This document shows, one piece after another, positions 47,521 through 55,920 of a stretch of 64,000 nt of DNA (position 1 is its first letter; the number at the start of each line of letters is the position of its first letter). Source of the stretch: Nitrospiraceae bacterium (GTDB lineage: Bacteria; Nitrospirota; Nitrospiria; Nitrospirales; UBA2166); assembly GCA_002726235.1 (NCBI GenBank), contig PBSN01000008.1:572635-636634 (forward strand). Reading direction: 5' to 3'. Position numbers and translations under genes: made by a program. The notes under the pieces were generated by a model. That model saw only the letters and a program-made list of their open reading frames with translations. It did no database searches and was not told the DNA's origin.

Positions 47521-48699
47521 ATGTTTACACAGTCCCTGACCAATCTTCAGGAAGCCTATCTGCTCCGAACACTCCACCGAACTGAGTCTGCCCAGGATGC
47601 TGAGATCACCATCAAAGGAAAGACTATCATCCTATTCTCATCCAACAACTATCTTGGCCTCGCTAATCATCGAAAACTTAAAGAAGCCGCCATTACCGCC
47701 ATTAAACAGTACGGATTTGGTTCCGGGGCGTCGCGATTGCTTTCTGGAACCATGAGTCTACACGAACAACTTGAAGCTCGCCTCGCATCCTTTGCAAAAA
47801 CAGCCGCTGCTCTCACGTTTAACTCAGGATATCATGCGAACCTCGGTCTAATTCAAACGTTGGTCGAAGAACTCCAACCACATTGTCTCGTACTTGCAGA
47901 CCGTGCATGCCATGCAAGTCTCATCGATGCTATTCGGCTTACAAAAGCCCGCCTCAAAGTGTACCAACACCAGAACACCGAACAACTTGAACGGCTTCTC
48001 TCAACACATGCCGTAACCGAAGCCAGAAACAGTCTTGTCGTCACCGAAGGAGTCTTCAGTATGGATGGAGATATCACTCCGCTACCGAAACTACTCACAT
48101 GTATCGAGAAATCCTCAGCGATGTTGCTCGTTGATGATGCTCATGGAATTGGCGTTATGGGATCCACTGGACGTGGGACTATCGAACACTTTGATCTTGA
48201 AACAAAGATTCCTATTCGCATGGGAACACTCGGCAAAGCACTAGGATGCGTGGGAGCCTTCGTAGCTGGACCGCATGATCTCATACAGCTCCTCATCAAC
48301 CGTGCCCGGTCATTCATCTACACAACCGCTCCACCTCCAGCCTTTGCGGCAGCCGCACTTGCTGCCTTAACGATTCTAGAAACTGAGCCAGAACGCAGGG
48401 AAAAATTATGGTGGAACCGAGATTACATGCTCTCAAATCTAAAATCCCTTGGATACAACACCATGCACACCGAAAGCCCAATTCTCCCAGTACTGATTGG
48501 TGATCCCTCACGTACACTTCAATTCTCACAGCGACTCTTTGCACGCGGCATCTATGCCCCAGCCATTCGTCCACCAACAGTCCCTCGGGGAACAAGCCGG
48601 CTACGGATAAGTATGATGGCAACCCACCAACAATCCCAGCTGGATTATGCCTTAGACGTCTTTAGAGACGTGGGTCGGTCGTTAGGAATTATTGCTTGA
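47521..48699 (+). CDS. bioF: 8-amino-7-oxononanoate synthase
   Basis: PLP-dependent alpha-oxoamine synthase of 392 residues that condenses pimeloyl-ACP/CoA with alanine for biotin synthesis. It shows FSSNNYLGLANHRKL, GSGASRLLSGTMSLHEQLE, DRACHASLIDAI (His over the PLP ring), LLVDDAHGIGVMG, the PLP lysine in MGTLGKALGCVGAF and the C-terminal AIRPPTVPRGTSRLRIS with both conserved arginines. It is alone, without bioA/B/D. A paralogous synthase of the serine palmitoyltransferase type is at 51487-52662; birA lies at 57232. Confidence 0.9.
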   Translation: MFTQSLTNLQEAYLLRTLHRTESAQDAEITIKGKTIILFSSNNYLGLANHRKLKEAAITAIKQYGFGSGASRLLSGTMSLHEQLEARLASFAKTAAALTFNSGYHANLGLIQTLVEELQPHCLVLADRACHASLIDAIRLTKARLKVYQHQNTEQLERLLSTHAVTEARNSLVVTEGVFSMDGDITPLPKLLTCIEKSSAMLLVDDAHGIGVMGSTGRGTIEHFDLETKIPIRMGTLGKALGCVGAFVAGPHDLIQLLINRARSFIYTTAPPPAFAAAALAALTILETEPERREKLWWNRDYMLSNLKSLGYNTMHTESPILPVLIGDPSRTLQFSQRLFARGIYAPAIRPPTVPRGTSRLRISMMATHQQSQLDYALDVFRDVGRSLGIIA

Positions 48700-49552
48700 C
48701 GGAAAAGTTTACGACTGGATCGAATATCGTGGGAGGGGAAATATGAGGTCCCATGCTAAATTCAGCAATTCTAAATTCCTCTAATTCCTCAGTGACCACT
48801 GTGGTATGCATGGTGACACCGCCTATCACCGGCATATTAACCGTTTCAATAGATTTAATCAGACCAACATGAGGAGCAAACCAACTGATCAACTTATCCT
48901 TCGTTACAATAACCTCACCATTCGATGACATTGTAACGGTCAGTTCCATCTTCCCGTTCAGCCTTAGTACATTCTGAAACGTCCCCGCTAACACCGAAAG
49001 GGTTTCCAACGACCCAACGGTTATTTCGGCAAACGCATCAACATGCTCGTTAATACCATCTCCATCTATGTCTTGAAACAAGTCACCATCTTTTAAGTTG
49101 AATTGTCGAAGGGTTTGTTGTTCAAGCAACGGAAATCTGACCACCGGATACGGGGTAAGTTGTTGTTCAAATAAATCATGAGGATGACTGCCATGATATA
49201 TCACACCCTCATCCCCAACATGATAGTAGCTTTCCCTCTCACCCCTATTGCTAGGATTGGTTTCGATAAAAACAATCACACGCTGACCATCCTTCTGCAT
49301 CGTCTTGACCGCAGTTGCGCTGTTCATGTAAACGGCAATATTGGTAGCGGTGAGTTGTACTTCCCTCTTATGTTCTGTTCCCTGATAATGCCACACGCTT
49401 CCAATTGGAGCAGAAAAATATGACTCTGGGTTGGCAATAGGAGTTGGAGCCGTTGGGATCGGCACAAACCCGACATTGAACATGCCACACACCACTACCA
49501 CTAGGCTATCCAGCATGCGGAACCTGACTTTCATTAGCTCCATCAACAACAT
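48689..49552 (-). CDS. Exported protein of unknown function
   Basis: A 287-residue protein with an N-terminal hydrophobic signal or anchor (MLDSLVVVVCGMFNVGFV), then a beta-rich region: YFSAPIGSVWHYQGTEHKRE, YYHVGDEGVIYHGSHPHDLF, and GSLETLSVLAGTFQNVLRLN with WFAPHVGLIKSI. The last segments resemble the generic pattern of lipoprotein-like proteins that carry 'sVpAGtFk.v....w...GvGlvk'. No specific family is assigned. Its 3' end overlaps the bioF 3' end by 11 nt on the opposite strand. Confidence 0.65.
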   Translation of the reverse strand: MLLMELMKVRFRMLDSLVVVVCGMFNVGFVPIPTAPTPIANPESYFSAPIGSVWHYQGTEHKREVQLTATNIAVYMNSATAVKTMQKDGQRVIVFIETNPSNRGERESYYHVGDEGVIYHGSHPHDLFEQQLTPYPVVRFPLLEQQTLRQFNLKDGDLFQDIDGDGINEHVDAFAEITVGSLETLSVLAGTFQNVLRLNGKMELTVTMSSNGEVIVTKDKLISWFAPHVGLIKSIETVNMPVIGGVTMHTTVVTEELEEFRIAEFSMGPHISPPTIFDPVVNFSVKQ

Positions 49553-50082
49553 CGCCTATCCCAGATCGGGCCAAAACCGTAGCATATCATCGTCCACCTC
49601 TCAAGCTCTTGCGCGACTCTTTTTCCAACAATAAGGTAGTATGTAGCCGTGATGCCACACACTACATCCACTCTACCACACGCTTTGATCAACCTCTATA
49701 GACCGTCTCAAAACTCAGAAGGTAGTTCCCAATCGCATCCACTCACAACACAATGATATGCTGTGGTCAGATAAAACATACACTAACAGACTGTTGAAAA
49801 ACTCAAAACGTTTCGCATTTCACGTGTATGCCGGAAACCCTGACCGGCAATACACAATCTGCAGGATAGTCAAAAAACGTGTCTATCCCTGCCTGAGTAT
49901 CTCAAAGGAAATGGCACAAGCCATTGTGCATCCACAACATACAGAGGCTATTGGAGAAGAGTACGTGAGGGGGCAATGGGAAAAGAACGCCGATGGCGGC
50001 CATTTCGAAAAGACTCAGGGCATGTTTTTTCAACATCCCGCTAATGAAATGACAGCCACCCTCCCACATAGCATCGTACGCA
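49553..50082. other. Gene-poor region holding a MITE-like element
   Basis: About 530 nt between the exported protein gene and the flippase gene, which point away from each other. The frame at 49758-50096 has no ribosome-binding site and is largely the repeat element at 49791-50036, so it is not called as a gene. Confidence 0.4.
49791..50036. repeat. MITE-like intergenic element with TGTTGAAAAA inverted ends
   Basis: CTGTTGAAAAACTC at the left (from 49791) is mirrored at the right by GTTTTTTCAACATC (ending at about 50037), giving inverted ends of about 12 bp. The interior is about 220 bp with no transposase. The ends resemble those at 41263-41299, 53986-54110 and the fragment at 22401. Mobility cannot be judged without other copies. 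Confidence 0.45.
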
Positions 50083-51474
50083 TTGAGACACCTTAAACTA
50101 CATCGCTGGTTTACAACAGGCCCACTCCAGCTAATCTTCAAGAACGCTGGAATCCTGCTCAGTGGAAGATCAGTCGCGGGATTATGCAACCTCGGTTCTC
50201 TCGCCCTCGCAGCGCGTACTCTTGGCCCTGAGGTTTTTGGCACCCTCGTTCTCATCCATACTGTCATTCGGTTGATCACAGGCATTGCAAAATTCCAGTC
50301 TTGGCAGGCTGTCATCCGGTACGGAGCAGTAAGTCTACAGGCCAAGAAACATCAGGATTTTCATAGGCTGATTATCTTCACAGTACTGCTCGATGCGGCA
50401 AGCGCACTGCTCGGAGCAATGATAGCAATCCTTGCAGCACCACTTATTGCGCCATATCTCGGATGGAGTTATGACGTGACATCCATGGCAATGCTTTACG
50501 GCACTGTCATTCTGTTCAGCATCACTGCCACACCAACAGGAATTCTTCGTCTCTTTAACCGCTTCGACCTTCTGTCGATCCACGCAATCATCTCACCAGG
50601 AATCCGCTTAATCGGGGGAAGCATTCTCTACTTTTACAGTGTCGGTTTATGGGGATTCTTATCCATATGGTTCATCGCGAGTGTTGTCAGCGGAATCACA
50701 CTTGTCGTCATGGGCTGGTGGGAACTACGCAAGCGTGAACTTATCCCTCCGAGAAGTCTTTCCTTCCATAACCTCACTCAACCGCACTCCGGACTGTGGC
50801 GATTCGTCTTTGCAACGAATATCCAAAGTTCATTGGATCTTACGACCGGACATCTCACGACATTGATGGTCGGCTGGGTCCTTGGACCAACTGCTGCTGG
50901 GCTGTTCAGAATTGCGAAGGAACTGTCTACCGTGCTCTCCAGAGCCGGCGGACTCTTGGCGGAATCAACGTATCCAGAGTTGGCAAAGCTATCCACTCAA
51001 AAGCAAAACAAGACTTTCCGGCGCGTGGTCTTTCGGTCCGGACTTGTCGCAGGAAGCGGTGCAACCATGATTTTTTTCAGCATGATCCTTCTTGGCGAAC
51101 TGCTTCTCCGATTGACCGTAGGAATTGAATTTGTTGCTGCCTATCCACTCCTTCTTCTCCTCATCTTTGCCGAAACAATTGGAGCATTTGGATTTGGCCT
51201 CAATTCAGCTATGTATGCTATTGGCCGTCCTGGCATTCCATTGAAGGTCAATATCACCACAACCGCACTCTACCTTCCTTTACTTTTCTTTTTGGTGACA
51301 CAGGTGAACATAATCGGCGCTGGAATTGCTTTCATCGTATTTCTAGCAGCGAGATTCGTCGCAATGGCAACGATCACGACACGGCTTCTTTCTCGAGTCG
51401 ATACAACGCCACCCGTAAATACCCAAGGCTCCGCCACATTGCATGACTCCACGCCAACTGGCAAAGGGATGTGA
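50083..51474 (+). CDS. Oligosaccharide/lipid-linked sugar flippase (MOP superfamily, Wzx-like)
   Basis: A 463-residue, about 12-helix integral membrane protein of the polysaccharide-transporter branch of the MOP exporters. It has NAGILLSGRSVAGLCNLGSL then ALAARTLGPEVFGTLVLIHT at the start, and the second half starts IQSSLDLTTGHLTTLMVGWV then LGPTAAGLFRIAKELSTVLS. It probably flips lipid-linked glycans for surface polysaccharide or glycolipid. The start is a TTG at 50083 without an obvious ribosome-binding site, so a later start is possible. It converges on the serine-palmitoyltransferase-like gene (12 nt apart). Confidence 0.82.
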   Translation: MRHLKLHRWFTTGPLQLIFKNAGILLSGRSVAGLCNLGSLALAARTLGPEVFGTLVLIHTVIRLITGIAKFQSWQAVIRYGAVSLQAKKHQDFHRLIIFTVLLDAASALLGAMIAILAAPLIAPYLGWSYDVTSMAMLYGTVILFSITATPTGILRLFNRFDLLSIHAIISPGIRLIGGSILYFYSVGLWGFLSIWFIASVVSGITLVVMGWWELRKRELIPPRSLSFHNLTQPHSGLWRFVFATNIQSSLDLTTGHLTTLMVGWVLGPTAAGLFRIAKELSTVLSRAGGLLAESTYPELAKLSTQKQNKTFRRVVFRSGLVAGSGATMIFFSMILLGELLLRLTVGIEFVAAYPLLLLLIFAETIGAFGFGLNSAMYAIGRPGIPLKVNITTTALYLPLLFFLVTQVNIIGAGIAFIVFLAARFVAMATITTRLLSRVDTTPPVNTQGSATLHDSTPTGKGM

Positions 51475-51486
51475 TGGTGGAAATTG

Positions 51487-52662
51487 TTAACTAAAGGACA
51501 AGAAGGCTTGGCAAATCTTTTCGATCTGCTCGTCGGTGTGACCTGCACTTACACTACAACGCAACAAACACCCTCCATTTGGTGCGGCCGGAGGCAAAAC
51601 CAGATTCACATACACACCGTGTTCCATCAGTTGACTCCATAACCCAATCCCTCGCTCTTTCGTTTCCACCAGTGCAGCGATGACCGGACTAGGCTCCGGA
51701 CCCAAGGTAAACCCCATATCCTGTAAGCTCTCATAGAGACATGTCGCATTTTCCCAGAGCCTCTGACGCAATTCTGGATGTGTCTCGATAATCCGAAGAG
51801 CGGCGCGTGTTGAGGCAACGACGGAAGGGGAAGGCGACGCTGTAAAAATGTAGGGACGGCTTGCATACCGTATCATCTCTACTTCAGGATGTCTGCTTAC
51901 ACAAAACCCCCCAGTGGCGCCGAGACTTTTGCTGAATGTTCCCACGATCAAGTCCACGCTTTCCTCAACACCAGCCTCTTCAGCAAGCCCTCGACCATTC
52001 TTTCCAAGGACCCCAAGAGAATGAGCTTCATCAACCACAAGAAACGCCTGATATTTCGTCCTGATGGCTGCAATATCCTTAAGAGGAGCACGGTCGCCGA
52101 GCATGCTGTAAATACCCTCAACAATAATCAACACGCGTGAGGCGCGATCACCAAGCCTCCGCAAGCGCTTCTCTAGATCACTGGCATCGTTGTGTCGGAA
52201 TCGAATAACCTCGGCATCGCCCATACGACACCCATCGTAAATACTGGCATGACAGTCCGCATCGAGAAGAATGACATCATCTGACCCAGCCAAGGTTGAA
52301 AGCAGTCCAATGTTGGCGAGATAGCCTGTCGAAAATACAATTGCCGACCCAACGTTAAAGAAGTCTGCAAGTTCCCTCTCTAACGCAATATGACCCGCAA
52401 AGGTTCCATTGGCCATCCTTGACCCTGTGGTACCCGTACCCTGTTCCTCCAACACTATACGTGCTGCGGCAATACAGTCGGGATGAAACGTCAGCCCAAG
52501 ATAATTATTGGTGCCTGCAAGAATCGTTCGACGCCCATTCACTATCGCTTCAGTGGAAGAAATCACTTGATCGATGACGACATTGAAGGGATCTCTCTCC
52601 CCTTCCCCAAGAAGGCTTTTCCGGGCCTCCGCAAGTTGCTGAAACTTATCAAAAATGGGCAT
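51487..52662 (-). CDS. Serine palmitoyltransferase-like alpha-oxoamine synthase
   Basis: A 391-residue PLP enzyme, 5'-most product of a probable sphingoid pathway. It matches bacterial serine palmitoyltransferase segment by segment: LAGTNNYLGLTFHPD (50-62), GTGTTGSRMANGTFAGH, LDADCHASIYDGCRMGDAEV (His138), VVDEAHSLGVLGKNGRG (Asp211, His214), GTFSKSLGATGGFCVS (Lys245, PLP Schiff base), RPYIFTASPSPSVVAS and SAGHTDEQI. The position of Sphingomonas Arg378, which helps place the substrate carboxylate, is Leu356 (VLPPAAP), while the Arg390 equivalent is present (LLRCS, Arg368). The acyl donor is probably acyl-ACP from the adjacent carrier. Amino acid choice (serine, or cysteate as in sulfonolipids) is not fixed by sequence. 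Overlaps the acp stop by 1 nt (TAATG). Confidence 0.85.
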   Translation of the reverse strand: MPIFDKFQQLAEARKSLLGEGERDPFNVVIDQVISSTEAIVNGRRTILAGTNNYLGLTFHPDCIAAARIVLEEQGTGTTGSRMANGTFAGHIALERELADFFNVGSAIVFSTGYLANIGLLSTLAGSDDVILLDADCHASIYDGCRMGDAEVIRFRHNDASDLEKRLRRLGDRASRVLIIVEGIYSMLGDRAPLKDIAAIRTKYQAFLVVDEAHSLGVLGKNGRGLAEEAGVEESVDLIVGTFSKSLGATGGFCVSRHPEVEMIRYASRPYIFTASPSPSVVASTRAALRIIETHPELRQRLWENATCLYESLQDMGFTLGPEPSPVIAALVETKERGIGLWSQLMEHGVYVNLVLPPAAPNGGCLLRCSVSAGHTDEQIEKICQAFLSFS

Positions 52663-52910
52663 TATGATTGACGCGTAAGATGTTCAAGTTGCAACACAAA
52701 ATCTTTGATGGTTCGAACATCTGGAATAATATTCAGCGGGATCGAGATATCAAAACGATCCTCAACCTCAAGTAAAATCTGCATTACTTGTAATGAATCC
52801 AAGCCGATATCGGAAACCAACTCTGTCCCCTCGTCAAGTATGAGGTTATTGTTCGCATAGGGTGCCAAAATCGCGCACAGCTCAATCAAAATGTCGTCGT
52901 AGCTTTTCAT
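52662..52910 (-). CDS. Dedicated acyl carrier protein
   Basis: An 82-residue acidic carrier. The phosphopantetheine site is Ser39 in VSDIGLDSLQVMQIL, followed by VEDRFDISIPLNII and a terminal VRTIKDFVLQL helix, as in AcpP-type proteins. It is too divergent from AcpP and too far from fab genes to be the housekeeping carrier. Sitting between the acyl-AMP ligase/reductase and the alpha-oxoamine synthase, it most likely ferries the acyl group loaded by the ligase to the synthase. Six bases separate it from the reductase stop, and it overlaps the synthase by 1 nt. Confidence 0.9.
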   Translation of the reverse strand: MKSYDDILIELCAILAPYANNNLILDEGTELVSDIGLDSLQVMQILLEVEDRFDISIPLNIIPDVRTIKDFVLQLEHLTRQS

Positions 52911-52915
52911 ACGTG

Positions 52916-53902
52916 TTACGAATCTAGCCGGTACGGAACTGTCGTATCTGATTGTGCTGAAGAATGCGCTTTACATCCCCAACCAAAAGTTTTTCGCAAC
53001 CCCTCATCAAGCGCAATTTTTGGGACCCATCCAATCGCATCACGAATAACCGCGTTATCACAGACCCAATTGTGATGCCGAAGCTCTCGAACCTTGCCTG
53101 GTGTAAACATCGGTGTGTAGCCCGTGAGACGCGATGCAGTGATGTTGCATAGGGCAACAAACCTCAACAATGATTCCGAAATTGAAAAACGAGCCACACG
53201 CCGTTGACAGATTCGCTCTACAGTATCGATGACATCATTCCAGCTATATCCGCCAGGATAGCCATCGTGGAATTCCACGACCCGAAGAGCGGAAAATGGA
53301 TTCTCTAGACACATCACCACGGCATCCGCAAGATCATCCACGTACAGCAATGAGAATCGTGCGTGATCATGACCAAGCTTCAGCGCAATACCTCTTCCCA
53401 TCCACTCGAACAGCGGGCGCAACTCACGATCACCCGGTCCGTATACCGCCGGAGGCCGTAGCACCATCCACTCCATATCCCTCGCCAGTAACGCAAGTTG
53501 TGCTTCCCCTTGCAACTTACTCGTCGCATACGGAGACAGCACGGGCTCACGAGCTGCCAAAGAAGACATCAGCAAGAAACGTGGAACCCTGGTTTGGTCA
53601 CAAGAAGCTTGTAGGACGTTTTCGACACCATGGACATTCACGGACTCGAAATCGGCCAAAGAAGCTCCACGAACAAGCCCGGCGCAGTGTACCACATCAT
53701 CCACGCCTTCAACGAGGCGGCGGAGACTTCCAAAATCTGACAGATCTCCTTCAACAAACTGGATTGGAATGGTAGCAAGATTGGCTGTCCGGGACGATGC
53801 ACGCACAAGCGCACGAACAACCCAGCCCGCAGCATGAAACCTGTGTGCTAATACATTGCCGATAAATCCCGTTGCCCCAGTTAAGGCAACTATCCTGGAC
53901 AT
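52916..53902 (-). CDS. NAD(P)-dependent SDR/epimerase-family reductase, CerR-like
   Basis: A 328-residue extended/atypical SDR: the nucleotide motif is IVALTGATGFIGNVLAHRF at residues 4-22, DDVVHCAGLV near 67, catalytic Tyr-Lys in SPYATSKLQGE near 124, RPPAVYGPGDREL near 150, and YVDDLADAVVMCLE near 190. In the Caulobacter sphingolipid locus an epimerase-family reductase (CerR) reduces the 3-keto group of the sphingoid or ceramide; the same role is inferred here from family and neighbours. Sugar-nucleotide epimerisation is a less likely alternative. It is 215 nt downstream of the acyl-AMP ligase, with a palindromic element between. Confidence 0.8.
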   Translation of the reverse strand: MSRIVALTGATGFIGNVLAHRFHAAGWVVRALVRASSRTANLATIPIQFVEGDLSDFGSLRRLVEGVDDVVHCAGLVRGASLADFESVNVHGVENVLQASCDQTRVPRFLLMSSLAAREPVLSPYATSKLQGEAQLALLARDMEWMVLRPPAVYGPGDRELRPLFEWMGRGIALKLGHDHARFSLLYVDDLADAVVMCLENPFSALRVVEFHDGYPGGYSWNDVIDTVERICQRRVARFSISESLLRFVALCNITASRLTGYTPMFTPGKVRELRHHNWVCDNAVIRDAIGWVPKIALDEGLRKTFGWGCKAHSSAQSDTTVPYRLDS

Positions 53903-53985
53903 GGAAAGAGCCTAGTAAAGCATCGGACAATCTGATTATTTTGTTTGAAAAGGCATTGGTGCAGCACAGTTGGCAGAACAGCCCA

Positions 53986-54110
53986 CAGGATGTTCACAAG
54001 GGCTTCCAAATGCGGCTACAGAAAGCGAACGATCGAGAAAGAAGTGCACACGTTGAGATTCTGAACGATGCAAGAACAACGCGAAAGATCAGGTTTTTCT
54101 CAGCATCCTG
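53986..54110. repeat. Palindromic intergenic element inside the lipid locus
   Basis: CAGGATGTTCAC at 53986-53997 is mirrored by CTCAGCATCCTG at 54099-54110 (reverse complement CAGGATGCTGAG). An A-rich GAAAAA box lies just inside the right end. It fills most of the 215-nt gap between the acyl-AMP ligase and the reductase, so it may separate them into two transcripts or act as a processing site. Confidence 0.5.
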
Positions 54111-54117
54111 CTAGCGG

Positions 54118-55920
54118 TCACCCCGTAGCGCCACATTCACGTGCTAATTCTGAAGAGGCATGTTTTGACTCGTTCGAGAAAAGCTGACCTCGGCGCTGAA
54201 GAAAGTCCTGCCGAGTCCGCGAGCGAGAAAGTTTACCCGATGACGTACGAGGCAATGTGTGAGGACGGGCTAATTCAATAAAGCAGTTGATCCCAAGTTC
54301 CTCGCGGATCATACGCTGCAACCGATCAATGAGATTTCCTCCTTGGATGCCGGTGAACTCACCGCATTGAACCACCATCATAGCCAACTCCTCACCATCC
54401 ACACCTGAAACGGAAAATGCAGACGCGTCTCCAGGTCTGACTTCAGGTTGCTGTTCCGCCAAATATTCAAGATCCTGAGGCCAAATATTTCGCCCGTTGA
54501 TGATAATGAGGTCCTTGATCCGGCCCGTGATGAAGAGATGTCCCTTGACACGATACCCAACATCTCCTGTATTCAGCCACCCATCAGGCGATAGAACCTC
54601 TTGTGTGGCATCCGCGTCCCCACAGTAACTCGTCATAATACTCGGTCCACGGAGAAAAATCGTTCCGCATTCTCTATCGCCTAATTCACGGCCCTCTTCA
54701 TTGCGAATTTGAATTTCGTACTCCGGCAGGGGCTTTCCACAATTCACGAAACTACTTACACCTGACCGATTTCCATCTCCAGTTCCATTGGGCGCGACTC
54801 GTGCCACCTGTCGCTCAGAGAGATAATCTCTATCAACACGATCGATCTCAAGACCTTGAAACACCGGAGCAAAGCTTACGGCGAGAGAACATTCAGCCAT
54901 GCCATAACATGCCATAAACGCGTTAGCATTGAATCCAGTCCCGTTAAGAGCCTTCGCAAAATTCGCTAATGATTCATGGCGAATCATTTCCGCGCCAGCG
55001 CCAGCAACTCGCCAACTTCGAAGATCAAGTGCCGTAGCATCTTCTTGCCGAAAACGACGCGTGCAGAGGTCATATCCAAATGTCGGACTAAAGGAAATCG
55101 TGGCGGAATTCTTCGCAATTAGGGAAAGCCATTGTCGCGGGCGCATCGCAAAATCTCGTGGACTGAGGTAATCAGTAGAAAGCTGAGAAGCAACTGGACC
55201 AAGCACAAACCCCACGAGGCCCATGTCGTGATAGAACGGAAGCCAGGAAACGCAACGATCAAAAGATCGGACGGCGAGGCCGTGTTTTATGATACCAGAG
55301 AGGTTATTTAACACCGCCTGTTGGGTAATCATCACACCTCGAGGAAAGCGCGTACTCCCAGATGTATACTGGAGGTAGGCAACCTCGTCTGACCCAAGTG
55401 GGCTCAACGCGTTCGTGCCTTCGGAAAGTGCTCCAAAATCCTCTGGGCTACCGACAAATCGAAGATCCAATCCTTCAGAAGCCTCTGTAAGAAATGGCAG
55501 AAAAGCTAGAGGCGCCACTGCAACTGAGGCTTGGCAGATTACGAGCAAGGCCCGCAACTGTTCAACATACACAGATCGATTGGAGAGATGAATGAACGCC
55601 GGAAGCGGTACTGGCACCAAGCCTGCGTACTGGCAGGCAAAGAAAAACCGTATAAAATCAGGACTAGTATCCGCAAGAAGAGCAACTCGTGTCCCACGCG
55701 GAAGTCCCAGACCTTGAAGACGGCGCGCCAACGTTTGTGCCTGTTCGCGCAATTCCGCATAGGAAACCACAGTATAAAGCTCACCTTTGCCGGTATAAAA
55801 GTTACACCCGGTCACACCTCGTGCGGCGTAGTCCAGCGCTTCTGAAAGATTGTCGAATTCGCCTGGCCGAAGCGGCACTCTGTTCTCGGTTGGAGTTGGC
55901 TTCATTTCATTAACCCTCAC
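54118..55920 (-). CDS. Fatty acyl-AMP ligase (FAAL/acyl-activating enzyme)
   Basis: A 600-residue ANL-superfamily adenylating enzyme. The P-loop-like motif is YLQYTSGSTRFPRGVMITQQ near 190-208; others are WLPFYHDMGLVGFVLGP near 235, YGMAECSLAVSFAP near 345, WLNTGDVGYRVKGHLFITGR near 455 and the catalytic Lys region LPRTSSGKLSRSRTR near 565. The overall pattern is FAAL-like, loading an acyl-AMP onto a carrier protein and not onto CoA. It likely charges the ACP encoded two genes downstream. The start at 55920 or 55902 (MKPTPTEN) is preceded by a triple direct repeat. The 5' neighbour is coaX, 412 nt away. Confidence 0.85.
   Translation of the reverse strand: MRVNEMKPTPTENRVPLRPGEFDNLSEALDYAARGVTGCNFYTGKGELYTVVSYAELREQAQTLARRLQGLGLPRGTRVALLADTSPDFIRFFFACQYAGLVPVPLPAFIHLSNRSVYVEQLRALLVICQASVAVAPLAFLPFLTEASEGLDLRFVGSPEDFGALSEGTNALSPLGSDEVAYLQYTSGSTRFPRGVMITQQAVLNNLSGIIKHGLAVRSFDRCVSWLPFYHDMGLVGFVLGPVASQLSTDYLSPRDFAMRPRQWLSLIAKNSATISFSPTFGYDLCTRRFRQEDATALDLRSWRVAGAGAEMIRHESLANFAKALNGTGFNANAFMACYGMAECSLAVSFAPVFQGLEIDRVDRDYLSERQVARVAPNGTGDGNRSGVSSFVNCGKPLPEYEIQIRNEEGRELGDRECGTIFLRGPSIMTSYCGDADATQEVLSPDGWLNTGDVGYRVKGHLFITGRIKDLIIINGRNIWPQDLEYLAEQQPEVRPGDASAFSVSGVDGEELAMMVVQCGEFTGIQGGNLIDRLQRMIREELGINCFIELARPHTLPRTSSGKLSRSRTRQDFLQRRGQLFSNESKHASSELARECGATG

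Noticed and set aside
49758-50096. 112-residue open frame
   Set aside because: It has no ribosome-binding site, coincides with the MITE-like element and shows no protein-like pattern.
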